Positions 27,210-35,941 of a stretch of DNA of 64,000 bases are shown here, piece after piece; the stretch's first letter is position 1, and the number at the start of each line of letters is the position of its first letter. The stretch is from Gardnerella greenwoodii 00703Dmash (lineage in GTDB: Bacteria > Actinomycetota > Actinomycetes > Actinomycetales > Bifidobacteriaceae), in contig NZ_ADEV01000008.1 in NCBI RefSeq assembly GCF_000263635.1, positions 40,807 through 104,806 of the forward strand. The letters run 5' to 3'. A program made the position numbers and the translations under genes. The notes under the pieces were generated by a model. It saw only the letters and a list, made by a program, of their open reading frames with translations. It had not been told where the DNA came from and did not search any database.

Positions 27210-27629
27210 TCATCTCCCTTTTATAAAACCGCAGCAATCAATTTCTGAAAACTCAATAAAACCAGCTGACTTATAAAAAGCAATAGTTTTTTCAGTGCAA
27301 TCCGTAGTTAACTGAATTTGACGAACGTTAGGATAATAATCCACAATCGCTTTTAACAAAGCAGACCCTATCCCCTGCCTTTGGTACTCAGGCAAAACGA
27401 GAATATCTTGAATAAAAACAACCGTGTACCCGTCACCAACAGCCCTAATAATGCCAACTAGCTCATCATTTTTATAAGCAGCTAAAATCTTGAGCGAATT
27501 ATTAAAACCATTTTCCAAAGCAACTAAATCATCTGTGTACGCAGACCAACCAACGGAATCATACAGCCTTGGAATATCTTTGCTATTATACTTTTTGTAC
27601 TCTTTTATTTGCACGTCTGTTAAATTCAT
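27210..27629 (-). CDS. GNAT family N-acetyltransferase
   Basis: A 139-residue acetyl-CoA-dependent acetyltransferase. The acetyl-CoA loop is VLPEYQRQGIGSALLKAIVDYY, preceded by the VVFIQDILV strand and followed by LTTDCTEKTIAFYKSAGFIEF. The substrate is unknown. It is immediately upstream of the DUF3137 gene, with a single base between them, so the two are surely co-transcribed. Confidence 0.9.
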   Translation of the reverse strand: MNLTDVQIKEYKKYNSKDIPRLYDSVGWSAYTDDLVALENGFNNSLKILAAYKNDELVGIIRAVGDGYTVVFIQDILVLPEYQRQGIGSALLKAIVDYYPNVRQIQLTTDCTEKTIAFYKSAGFIEFSEIDCCGFIKGR

Positions 27630-27806
27630 TTACAACAACGCCTCCGAATACTGTGAAATCAACGTTGAAACCCTAAATTTTCTAGCGTAATAACTCAGTA
27701 TATCAAGTCGCCTATCTCTTTAACATAGGACTTTAATGCGCCAACTGCACCAGTGTCCTAAAACAAGCAAAATCAGACACTCGCGCAGAAAAAGGAGTAC
27801 ATATCA

Positions 27807-27859
27807 AAGTTTGACAAACACAAATCAAGTTTGACAAACACAAATCCATTCGCTATAGT
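27807..27859 (+). promoter_or_regulatory. Promoter of the cys leader/cysK/cysE operon, with a duplicated 20-bp element
   Basis: TTGACA at 27831-27836 and TATAGT at 27854-27859 are separated by exactly 17 bp, a near-consensus sigma-70 promoter. The 20-mer AAGTTTGACAAACACAAATC occurs twice in perfect tandem (27807-27826 and 27827-27846), so the -35 element is duplicated; the repeat could also be a regulator site. Confidence 0.8.
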
Positions 27860-27897
27860 CGTCACTTATCACCATTTCGACGAGTAAAGGAGTGCAC

Positions 27898-27984
27898 ATG
27901 TATCATACAAATATGATGACAAATTGTTGTTGTAACGTATGTTGTTGCGCATTTCTTAATCGAAATGATGTTTGCAAGCATTAA
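27898..27984 (+). CDS. Cysteine-rich leader peptide of the cysK-cysE operon
   Basis: A 28-codon reading frame with a good ribosome site (AAAGGAG, 27886-27892) and ATG at 27898. It contains seven cysteines, including two runs of three (CCC, N-V, CCC), then one more before the stop at 27982-27984. It starts about 35 bp after the promoter and lies 64 bp before an intrinsic terminator, ahead of cysK and cysE. That is the layout of a ribosome-mediated attenuator: shortage of charged Cys-tRNA would stall the ribosome at the Cys codons and alter folding of the RNA that follows. Cys-rich leader frames ahead of sulfur genes are known in mycobacteria; this one is not homologous by eye. A metal-binding peptide is a less likely alternative. 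Confidence 0.82.
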   Translation: MYHTNMMTNCCCNVCCCAFLNRNDVCKH

Positions 27985-28075
27985 ATATGCAAAACATCTA
28001 GCCTGTGTTAAAAGCATCTACGTTAAAACACAGCAAATTACGATTCAAGAAACAGCGCGCTGTTTCTTTTTTTTT
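27967..28075 (+). promoter_or_regulatory. Leader RNA hairpins and attenuator terminator before cysK
   Basis: Three hairpins follow the Cys codons. GATGTTTGCA (27967-27976) can pair with TGCAAAACATC (27988-27998), overlapping the leader stop codon. CTGTGTT (28003-28009) pairs with AACACAG (28027-28033). AGAAACAGCG/CGCTGTTTCT (28048-28067) is a perfect palindrome followed by nine T (28067-28075), a strong intrinsic terminator. Mutual exclusion between the earlier hairpins and the terminator is not obvious by eye and needs folding. Confidence 0.78.
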
Positions 28076-28280
28076 ATGCCAAAATTCAAATATAAAATCT
28101 TAAAAAGATAACAATTTAATACGTGTTAAATATTAAAACGAATAAATGGCATCTTTAGAAACAACTAATAAAACGGTAGTCGCTTTATTAATAAAAATTA
28201 TTTTTAAAAATTAAAAACAAATTAAACAAAACAAAAAAAAAACAAACCAGTAAAACAACAAACAAGTAAGGGGAAATATT

Positions 28281-29213
28281 ATGTCTAATATTTACAAGTC
28301 CGTGCAAGAACTCGTAGGCCACACTCCACTCCTGGAGCTTACTCACATTGAAAAAGAGTACAATCTTCAAGCAAAAATCCTCGTAAAACTCGAATACTTC
28401 AACCCAGCAGGTTCCGTAAAAGACCGCATTGCAAAGCAGATGATTGAAGAAGCAGAAGCCGCAGGCACGATTAAACCAGGCTCAGTAATTGTTGAACCAA
28501 CTTCCGGAAACACTGGCATTGGTCTTTCAATGATTGCGCAAACTAAAGGATACAAAAGCATTATTGTTATGCCAGAAAGCATGTCTATTGAACGCCGAAA
28601 ACTTATGAAAGCTTACGGCTCCGAACTCGTTCTCACACCTGCTAAAGAGGGAATGAAAGGCGCAATTGCCAAGGCCAAGGAAATCGTTGAAAACACGCCA
28701 AACGCGTGGACTCCTGGGCAGTTTACCAATCAAGCAAACGTGCACGCGCACTACAACACAACCGGCCCAGAAATTTGGCAAGATACTGACGGAAACGTAG
28801 ATATTCTTATCGCTGGCGTTGGAACAGGCGGCACAATCACCGGTACTGGCACATATTTAAAGGAACAAAATCCGCATCTTGAAGTAATTGCAGTAGAGCC
28901 AGCCGACTCCCCTGTGCTTGCAGGCGGCAAGCCAGGAGCACACAAGATTCAAGGAATCGGCGCAGGATTCGTGCCAGATGTGCTCAACCAAAACATTTAC
29001 GATCGCATTGTTCATGTAACTAATGAAGACGCAATCGAAAACGGCAAGCTTATAAGCAAAAAAGAAGGCGTTCTAGTTGGTATTTCTTCCGGAGCTGCAA
29101 TTTGGACAGCAATCCAAGAAGCAAAAAGAGAAGAAAACGCTGGCAAAACCATTGTTGCAATACTTCCAGATTCAGGCGACCGCTACTTGTCAACGCTTTT
29201 GTTTGCAGAATAA
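28281..29213 (+). CDS. cysK: Cysteine synthase (O-acetylserine sulfhydrylase)
   Basis: A 310-residue PLP enzyme that makes L-cysteine from O-acetylserine and sulfide. The PLP lysine is in NPAGSVKDRIAKQMI, the substrate loop is PTSGNTGIGLS, the phosphate-binding loop is GVGTGGTITGTG, and GISSGAA lies near the C-terminus. Length and motifs are standard. An AAGGGG site lies before the ATG. It is the first structural gene after the Cys leader, followed 115 bp later by cysE, which supplies its substrate. A hairpin at 29249-29285 between the two has no T-run and may only process or stabilise the mRNA. Confidence 0.97.
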   Translation: MSNIYKSVQELVGHTPLLELTHIEKEYNLQAKILVKLEYFNPAGSVKDRIAKQMIEEAEAAGTIKPGSVIVEPTSGNTGIGLSMIAQTKGYKSIIVMPESMSIERRKLMKAYGSELVLTPAKEGMKGAIAKAKEIVENTPNAWTPGQFTNQANVHAHYNTTGPEIWQDTDGNVDILIAGVGTGGTITGTGTYLKEQNPHLEVIAVEPADSPVLAGGKPGAHKIQGIGAGFVPDVLNQNIYDRIVHVTNEDAIENGKLISKKEGVLVGISSGAAIWTAIQEAKREENAGKTIVAILPDSGDRYLSTLLFAE

Positions 29214-29328
29214 TGCTATGCAATAATGATAATAATAAATGATGTTTTGAAAGTGCGTTTTTAGTAGATTTACAAGCGCACTTTCTAACACTCGAATAAA
29301 ACAAGCAAGAGAATAATAGGAGAAATGT

Positions 29329-30168
29329 ATGAATGATCGCCTTGATCTTATAAACCAACTCAACTCAATTCACGATTCAGACATAAGACAAGCTACATTC
29401 ATACCTAATTACCGAAATATTATTGCGCTCATACATGCGACTCAGGTGTTACTTTTACCTGAGTTGCATGCGCGCAATTTAAGCAACGATACTACGCAAC
29501 TCAATACTAGTTTGAATACTGTTACTTCAAACGCTTTGGACACTATAGAACGTATTATATTCCACGAACTTCAATGCTACACAAACGACACAGTTAAAAT
29601 TCGAGAAACTTGCAATCAATTTATAAGCACGCTTCCTGAAATTAAAAAGCTACTTTTAACAGATATTCAAGCAATATACGAAGGCGATCCTGCTTGCACA
29701 AGCAAAGTAGAAGTCACGCTTGCATATCCCGGGTTTTACGCAATGCTTATTCACCGCACAGCTCACGCACTCTACGAGCTTAACGTGCCACTAATTCCTA
29801 GACTTATGAGCGAATATGCTCACAGAAAAACCGGAATTGACATTCACCCTGGAGCAAAAATTGGCGCATATTTCTGCATTGATCACGGAACCGGCATAGT
29901 AATTGGCGAAACAACCGTAATCGGCGAACACGTTAAGCTTTACCAAGGAGTAACGCTTGGTGCGAAAAGCTTTGCTCTAGACGATGACGGAAATCCTATA
30001 AAAGGCGGAAAGCGACATCCAAATATTGGAGATAACGTAGTAATTTATGCAAACGCTACGATTCTTGGCGGAGAAACTACAATTGGCAGCGGCAGTATAA
30101 TTGCAGCAAATGCGTGGATTAACCGCAGCGTTCCCGCCAACACAACCTATCACTTTCCTAAAGCCTAA
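29329..30168 (+). CDS. cysE: Serine O-acetyltransferase
   Basis: A 279-residue hexapeptide-repeat acyltransferase that makes O-acetylserine from serine and acetyl-CoA, the first step to cysteine. The N-terminal helical domain is about residues 1-150; the left-handed beta helix follows (DIHPGAKIGAYFCIDHGTGIVIGETTVIGEHVKLYQGVTLGA), with catalytic His in IDHGTG and the conserved KGGKRHPNIGDNVVIYANATILGG. An AGGAG site precedes the ATG. Paired with cysK under the attenuator, and near the serine importer SstT. Confidence 0.95.
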   Translation: MNDRLDLINQLNSIHDSDIRQATFIPNYRNIIALIHATQVLLLPELHARNLSNDTTQLNTSLNTVTSNALDTIERIIFHELQCYTNDTVKIRETCNQFISTLPEIKKLLLTDIQAIYEGDPACTSKVEVTLAYPGFYAMLIHRTAHALYELNVPLIPRLMSEYAHRKTGIDIHPGAKIGAYFCIDHGTGIVIGETTVIGEHVKLYQGVTLGAKSFALDDDGNPIKGGKRHPNIGDNVVIYANATILGGETTIGSGSIIAANAWINRSVPANTTYHFPKA

Positions 30169-30194
30169 TACGCGCTAAAATGCTGATTCCACTT

Positions 30195-31451
30195 CTACTT
30201 TTTAAGCTGTACTGGCTCGTGATCCTTGCCCATTTTAAACTTAAGACCCGCACGCTGCCACATTCGATATTCGCCAACTGCCGTAAAGAGAACATCTGTG
30301 GAAGAGTTAAGCGCAGTTTCGCAAGAATCTTGGATTACGCCAATAATAAGGCCAATTGCAACTACCTGCATAGCAATATCGTTTGAAATACCAAACGACG
30401 AGCACGCAAGAGGTATAAGCAAAAGAGAACCACCTGCCACACCAGATGCGCCTGCAGCAGAAACTGCAGAAAGCACAGAAAGAATCACAGCAGTTGGAAT
30501 ATCAACGTAAATCCCAAGCGTATGAGCAGCACACAAAGCCATAATAGAAATAGTTATAGCAGCACCACTCATATTAATAGTTGAACCGAGCGGTATAGAA
30601 ACAGAGTAATTGTCTTTGTTAAATCCAAGCTTTTCACATAAATTCATGTTTACAGGAATATTTGCAGCAGAAGAACGCATAAAGAACGCCGTAACACCCG
30701 AATCGCGCAATGTTCTCAATACAAGAGGATACGGATTCTTGCCAGTAAGAACGAAAACCAAAATAGGATTTACAATCAAAGCAACAACAGCCATAGTGCA
30801 AACTAACAAGGCAATAACGGAACCATACTCACTAAAAATGCGAAGACCGTTACTTGCAACCGTTGTATAAACAAGACCCATGATTCCAAAAGGTGCTGCA
30901 TTAATAATCCAGTGAACAATTTTTCCAATAGCAGACGAAACATTATCGAAGAATGCTTTGGTAGAAGGTTCAGCTAAGCGAAGAGCAACACCGAAAGCAA
31001 TTGCCCAGAAAAGAATGCCAATAAAGTTGCCCTTAGCAAGAGCATCTACAGGATTGACCACAATATTTAACACAAGAGAATTAAGCACCTCGCCAATTCC
31101 TTGAGGAGACGGCGAAGACGCTGCTGCAACATGAGCAAAAGTGAAATTAACAGGAAAAATCATGGCTGCACATACAGCTATAAGGCTTGCAGTAAACGTA
31201 GAAAGTGCGTACAACACGATTACTAGCTTCATGTTGCCAACACTTTTTGCCTTTGCAAGCGCTCCAATCACCAAGCAAAACACCAAAATCGGCGCAACAG
31301 ATTTAAGTGCGCTCACAAACAGCTTCCCAATAAGATCTAGCAAGTAAACGTGAGCTGGCACAAAAATACCAAGCGCAGCGCCAAGAAAAAGACCAATGAC
31401 AATACGCAAAATAAGGTCAATGCTATTCCACTTTTGAATAATCTTGTGCAT
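30195..31451 (-). CDS. sstT: Serine/threonine:Na+ symporter SstT
   Basis: A 418-residue dicarboxylate/amino acid:cation symporter (DAACS) of the SstT type, importing serine and threonine with sodium. Recognised by SGVAGGSLLLIPLACSSFGISNDIAMQVVA and QDSCETALNSSTDVLFTA, the latter almost diagnostic, and by FMRSSAANIPVNMNLCEKLG and STINMSGAA. It has about nine helices and re-entrant loops. It converges on cysE with a gap of 26 bp. An AGGAG site precedes the ATG. It would feed CysE and the serine dehydratase. Confidence 0.95.
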   Translation of the reverse strand: MHKIIQKWNSIDLILRIVIGLFLGAALGIFVPAHVYLLDLIGKLFVSALKSVAPILVFCLVIGALAKAKSVGNMKLVIVLYALSTFTASLIAVCAAMIFPVNFTFAHVAAASSPSPQGIGEVLNSLVLNIVVNPVDALAKGNFIGILFWAIAFGVALRLAEPSTKAFFDNVSSAIGKIVHWIINAAPFGIMGLVYTTVASNGLRIFSEYGSVIALLVCTMAVVALIVNPILVFVLTGKNPYPLVLRTLRDSGVTAFFMRSSAANIPVNMNLCEKLGFNKDNYSVSIPLGSTINMSGAAITISIMALCAAHTLGIYVDIPTAVILSVLSAVSAAGASGVAGGSLLLIPLACSSFGISNDIAMQVVAIGLIIGVIQDSCETALNSSTDVLFTAVGEYRMWQRAGLKFKMGKDHEPVQLKK

Positions 31452-31572
31452 GAGAGTCTCCTGTATTGTGATTTGTGCAGAATATTTTATACTCTTTTAT
31501 TTGTATTTCATACTCGCAAGATTTTTTATTTTTTACAGATTATACATAAGTGTGCATATATATGCAAATCGT

Positions 31573-32886
31573 CTAATCTGCGTAGCGCGTGTTTGGCAGC
31601 TGCGGCAAAACAAACAGCAGTCCAGCTGTAAAAATCAGTGCGAGTATAGGCAAAAGCTGCCATTGCAGCGTAGAAGAGAACACAAATCCAATCCAAGATC
31701 CGCTAGTAGCACCAATCGCAAACGCGAGTCGCGCCCAACCAGAAAACTTAGCGAGAGTACTTCCTTTAAACAGAATCTGACGCGCAACAATAATCGGCTC
31801 TACTAGTAGCATTCCGCCAATCGCTTGAAGGAAGAATGCGAAGCACATCATCGGCAAAAGATTAATAAACATAAAGCAATAAGCAAGCAAGCTCACAGCA
31901 ATACCCAAAATCGCAACTTTTCTTAAACCGAGTTTTTGAGAAGAGTGCGCATACAAAACGGACGCAAGTACGCTTCCTACGCCAGTGAAAATATACAGTA
32001 TTGTTAAAGATTGAGAGCTATATTGTTTACCGATACCGAGAAGAATATAGGAAACAGAACATGCAGGAATAAAAGCAACCAAAAGAGAACCCAAAAGAAG
32101 CATGATTTTACTCTTGAGTAATGGATTCGTAAATTGCTTAGATGTAGACTTCTTAGACACATCATTTGCTTGATTTTCTTGCGATTCTTGCGATTCCCGA
32201 TTTTCTTGCGATTCTGACGATTCATTCTCTACATCTTGCGACGCTTCCTCTACTTCGTTAGACGCTTGCGCAATGTCTTGTTTCATAATAAATCGCGTAG
32301 CACAAGCCGCAAAAGAAGTCACGGACGAGAAAATCAAAACCGCAGGAATAGACCAGCTTGCAATCCAAGATCCTAATGGAGAGCCCAGTAAAGTTCCTGT
32401 GATACTCGCCAAAATACTCACAATGCCGCTGTAGTTTACAATCATGCTGTCATCGCCGCCTGCAGCATCAACTTCGAAAACTTCGCTAGCAATATCAATC
32501 ACTTGACCAGTAATCAACAATGCGCAAGAAAGAGCCACCAGCGACCACTTCCACGCAGGAGAGCCAAACATAAGAAGCGGCAGTAAACTGAGAACGCCTT
32601 CTACGCCTTCAGTCATTGCAAGAGCGCGAAAACCGCCAAGCTTATCAACTATCCAACCAGAGCATGGGGAAAGAAAATCGGCAACCGTCATAAAAGTCTT
32701 ACGAAAACCAATCACCCAAGCCGGCAAACCCACAATAATAATCGAAGGCAAAACCGATCCTTCATACGCTTGATTGCCAAGCATAGAAAAACAGAAGCCA
32801 ACCAGCGCCCATCGCAATGCAGGACTAATAGATCTCATACGAATAAAAATATTATTCTTGCTAAAAATTGACTTCACAGCAACCAT
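31573..32886 (-). CDS. MFS transporter
   Basis: A protein of about 437 residues with 12 helices split by a charged cytoplasmic loop (about 205-250) rich in E, S, Q and N, including a repeated SQE(N/S) run. The first half has the typical MFS loop DFLSPCSGWIVDKLGG. The substrate is unknown. The start is uncertain: ATG 32886 and GTG 32877 are in frame, with GGGAGAG close by; the spacing favours the GTG slightly. It lies in tandem with sstT but with a gap of about 120 bp. Confidence 0.85.
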   Translation of the reverse strand: MVAVKSIFSKNNIFIRMRSISPALRWALVGFCFSMLGNQAYEGSVLPSIIIVGLPAWVIGFRKTFMTVADFLSPCSGWIVDKLGGFRALAMTEGVEGVLSLLPLLMFGSPAWKWSLVALSCALLITGQVIDIASEVFEVDAAGGDDSMIVNYSGIVSILASITGTLLGSPLGSWIASWSIPAVLIFSSVTSFAACATRFIMKQDIAQASNEVEEASQDVENESSESQENRESQESQENQANDVSKKSTSKQFTNPLLKSKIMLLLGSLLVAFIPACSVSYILLGIGKQYSSQSLTILYIFTGVGSVLASVLYAHSSQKLGLRKVAILGIAVSLLAYCFMFINLLPMMCFAFFLQAIGGMLLVEPIIVARQILFKGSTLAKFSGWARLAFAIGATSGSWIGFVFSSTLQWQLLPILALIFTAGLLFVLPQLPNTRYAD

Positions 32887-33105
32887 CTCTCCCACAAAAC
32901 TCTTGCAAAATAACGCAAACTTGCATAGCTGCTTACATGCAAACTCGCATAACTACCTTCAAATCGCTATCCAACTTAAATAATTCATTACAAACTACAC
33001 AAATCAAATAGCTTATTTGACAAATTTGACAACACTATACTCTTGTTTAAAAAAAAAGCAAAAATTGCATCTAAAAACCGCAAGAGACCAGTCTAAAATT
33101 ACTAA

Positions 33106-33160
33106 GAGTCTCTTCACTAGCCATCAAAAAATAAGAGATTTGATAATACTCAGTCTCACC
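33106..33160 (-). pseudogene. Remnant of a DUF4143-type ATPase gene, short
   Basis: The minus strand reads approximately YQISYFLMASEET, near-identical in DNA to part of the larger remnant at 45673-45846 (YQVSYLMAGEET). One or two base changes shift the frame. It is too short to be a gene and marks an old insertion or deletion between the MFS gene and the lipoprotein gene. Confidence 0.55.
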
Positions 33161-33200
33161 TTGCCAGTAAGCGTCCAAGACAATTGTAAACAGAGAGTTG

Positions 33201-33791
33201 CTAATTTTTTTGTTTGCTAATTTTTTGTTCAATAATTTTATCGGTAAATGCCTTTAAAAATTCTCTAGAATTACTCCATCCTGCACCATTATTTAATCCC
33301 GAGAAATCAAAACCAGATATTTTATCTAACGCTTTACTACAAACCCATTCATACATTCCAGCCTGTTTGCTTTTATATATTATTAGGAATAATGGTTTCA
33401 TTGCTTTTTTGCCTAACAACACAACACCATTATATTGTTTGGAATATATTACATCGTTATACCATTGCCCTGTCAGCCAATAGTATTTAACCCTGCGCCC
33501 CTTTTCACCAATTTCGTCGCATAGATTTTGTAACTGTTTAGCCACATATGTGAGAACCTTTTCATCTATGTTTTTTATGAGCAAAGTTTCATCAACACCA
33601 TTTTTACTTACCTCTTTCCAGTCAACATCTTCATTACCTTCTGAGTGCTTTTCATTCCTTGCAGACTTTTGATTTTCTGTCTTTACTTCTCTATTATTAT
33701 CGCTAAAATTACTCTGATTCTTACAACCTGAAATAAGTGACATAAGGCAAACTACCACAGTCAAAAAAGCATAATGCTTAATATGCTTCAT
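33201..33791 (-). CDS. Small lipoprotein of unknown function
   Basis: A 196-residue lipoprotein: MKHIKHYAFLTVVVCLMSLISGC is a signal peptide with lipobox ISGC. The mature part starts with a charged N/E/K-rich linker, then a globular domain (VDETLLIKNIDEKVLTYVAKQLQNLCDEIG, WYNDVIYSKQYNGVVLLGKKAMKPLFLIIYKSKQAGMYEWVCSKALDKISG). No family was recognised. A GAGGAGG site precedes the ATG. Confidence 0.78.
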   Translation of the reverse strand: MKHIKHYAFLTVVVCLMSLISGCKNQSNFSDNNREVKTENQKSARNEKHSEGNEDVDWKEVSKNGVDETLLIKNIDEKVLTYVAKQLQNLCDEIGEKGRRVKYYWLTGQWYNDVIYSKQYNGVVLLGKKAMKPLFLIIYKSKQAGMYEWVCSKALDKISGFDFSGLNNGAGWSNSREFLKAFTDKIIEQKISKQKN

Positions 33792-33870
33792 TTACGCCTC
33801 CTCTACAACTTAATCTTTACCTAATTGCGGCTACGATTCTCATGCTCAATCTTCACTCTGCTCTTCACTA

Positions 33871-34015
33871 TCATGCTTCACTATCATCCGCCAAATATTT
33901 ATTCATCTCGGAGTACAAATCATCTTTGAGTTTAATAAAACTGACGGGATGTAAATTATTGACAAGAATGCAGATATGCAGACTATAAAGTGATTGTAAC
34001 TCAAAATCATACGAT
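33871..34015 (-). pseudogene. Possible gene remnant
   Basis: The minus strand keeps an open frame reading LSYDFELQSLYSLHICILVNN and HPVSFIKLKDDLYSEMNKYLADD to a stop at 33871. It looks like the 3' end of a real gene, cut on its 5' side by the hairpin repeat at 34068-34112. No family was recognised and the upstream codons look non-coding. Confidence 0.35.
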
Positions 34016-34067
34016 AATCCACAAGATTTTATTTCCATACATAAACAGATATGTGGGCAAAGTGGGT

Positions 34068-34112
34068 GCACTTTTTAACGATAGAAGCGAGCTATCGTTA
34101 AAGGTTTAAGAT
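34068..34112. repeat. MITE-derived hairpin, right-end copy
   Basis: GTGCACTTTTTAACGATAG, loop, CTATCGTTAAAGGTTTAAG: the same right end as the 205-bp element at 47712-47916. The self-pairing TTTAACGATAG/CTATCGTTAAA is perfect. Confidence 0.75.
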
Positions 34113-34216
34113 AACTAAACAACCTTACTCAATAATCAATATGCTTTTAGTATTACCCACCCCTATACCCGATAATAAAATCCTTATTTAATTAACTAAA
34201 TTCACATATTTATTAC

Positions 34217-35155
34217 CTAAAATCCTATATTTGTTAAAGTACCTTTACATCGTTGAATCGCCACACCAACATTCCATATGATCACACCAACAATTGCCCA
34301 CAACGCACCAACAATAAGAATCACAAGTAGCGATACGCCAACATTTACAGAACCATCAACTATACTACGCGATACTTGCGTAACATGAGTTACTGGAATC
34401 ACATATAACACGTATTGCATCATCTTAGGAAATACGCTAATTGGAGCAATCACACCACAAACAATAGGAAGTATTGCACTAAGCGCGTTAGAAATAGTAT
34501 AAACATCATTCATCATCATGCTTATAGCAGCTATAGCAATACCAAATCCCGTAGAAGCAACAGGAACAATAAGGAACAACAGCATCAACGCACTCATATT
34601 AATCACAAAGAAAGCACTCGGGCTTACTACAAGCATTGTTATAAACAAAGTCACAGCATCACTCACCAAAGAAATAGTCACGAGCGCAATAATACGACCG
34701 AACCATAATGGTAATGCAACTTTTGCGCTTGTAAGCACGAATGGTGTTGTGCCTTCAAAACGGTCCCATGCTAGTGCTTCTGACACAGTCATACTTGTGG
34801 AAATAGAACACGCACCCATAACAGCAGCAAGAGTTGATGCAATCAAACTATGATTAAAACCCGCGCTAGTCGCATAACTAGCTGCTCCATTGAAGCCTCC
34901 GATTACAGCTCCAGCTAGAAAAACGTATAAGAACGTGGATAAAAGAGGCTCAACAATCATACGGATAACAGCAGTATTCCAACTATTTAAGCTAGGTATA
35001 CTCTGTATACTCACTCTTGCACCAGTTCGTATACTAGATAAAACACTTACGTGACCATACTGAGAATATTGATTATATTGATGCAATTCAGCGTACTTAT
35101 TATTTTGAATAATTTTATTTCGCATAGTTTCAACCTGATTATTATTTCGTATCAT
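34217..35155 (-). CDS. ABC-2 type transporter permease
   Basis: A 312-residue membrane protein with six helices after a polar N-terminus of about 60 residues rich in N, Q and Y. The central part (SISTSMTVSEALAWDRFEGTTPFVLTSA) and the following GVIAPISVFPKMMQYVLYVIPVTHVTQVSR are typical ABC-2 permease segments. Its start overlaps the stop of the next upstream permease gene by 4 bp (ATGA at 35152-35155). With that permease and the ATPase it forms a complete exporter of unknown substrate. Confidence 0.87.
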   Translation of the reverse strand: MIRNNNQVETMRNKIIQNNKYAELHQYNQYSQYGHVSVLSSIRTGARVSIQSIPSLNSWNTAVIRMIVEPLLSTFLYVFLAGAVIGGFNGAASYATSAGFNHSLIASTLAAVMGACSISTSMTVSEALAWDRFEGTTPFVLTSAKVALPLWFGRIIALVTISLVSDAVTLFITMLVVSPSAFFVINMSALMLLFLIVPVASTGFGIAIAAISMMMNDVYTISNALSAILPIVCGVIAPISVFPKMMQYVLYVIPVTHVTQVSRSIVDGSVNVGVSLLVILIVGALWAIVGVIIWNVGVAIQRCKGTLTNIGF

Positions 35156-35931
35156 ATTATGTTCAAACTTCCATTAAGCGTTGCAAGTCGAATAGCATGA
35201 CGTAACATAAAACCTGCAATAACAAGCAAAACGCTGGATAATACAACACATAACACAATCGCTAACACAGTAGTAGCATTAAACGCTTGCGCATGAACCA
35301 CCCACACTGCAGACGTGAGCGGATGAATAAACGCAATAACGCGAGCTGGCAATGGCATTGATTCTACAGGAATCACTATTCCACAAAGCATCCATACAGG
35401 AATTAAAATCAAACCTTCATAAACTGTAGCTTTACGGCATAATACAAAAATTCCAGATAATAATGCAGCAGAAGCTACGCAAGCGAGCATAGAAAGTAAG
35501 TATCCAACTAACTGCGTGAATGTTATCATAAAGAACCCATGGCAGAAAACAGCAACGGTAATAATCGCAAGCGGCATACCAATACAACCAAGTAAAGCTG
35601 CGGATCCTACAATAGGAAGAAACACTGCAGAAGGTGAGATAACACTTAAAGTTAAATATTGCAATGTTCCTAAATAACGCTGGTATCCAATAATTCCAAC
35701 AGCAGTAGTCGTAGCAGACCATAATCCAGCTATAGAAGAATCAACCCAAATATTATTAAGACAATTAGCGCAATCATGAGAAAAACCATAGTATGCAACA
35801 ATTTTCATCAACGCAAAACATACTGGAGCAAGTATCGCATTTTGCAAGAAAAACGTTGTTTTCGCTAAACTTTTAAGCTGAAACCACAAGCCACGAATCA
35901 CAAAAGCGTATGAACGAGTAGAAGTATTCAT
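35152..35931 (-). CDS. ABC-2 type transporter permease
   Basis: A 259-residue permease with six helices; the block LILIPVWMLCGIVIPVESMPLPARVIAFIHPLTSAVW is the classic ABC-2 exporter segment (as in DrrB). It is the middle gene of the operon: 10 bp after the ATPase gene and overlapping the next permease by 4 bp. The two permeases would form the heterodimeric membrane part. Confidence 0.87.
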   Translation of the reverse strand: MNTSTRSYAFVIRGLWFQLKSLAKTTFFLQNAILAPVCFALMKIVAYYGFSHDCANCLNNIWVDSSIAGLWSATTTAVGIIGYQRYLGTLQYLTLSVISPSAVFLPIVGSAALLGCIGMPLAIITVAVFCHGFFMITFTQLVGYLLSMLACVASAALLSGIFVLCRKATVYEGLILIPVWMLCGIVIPVESMPLPARVIAFIHPLTSAVWVVHAQAFNATTVLAIVLCVVLSSVLLVIAGFMLRHAIRLATLNGSLNII

Positions 35932-35941
35932 ATTAAACCTC

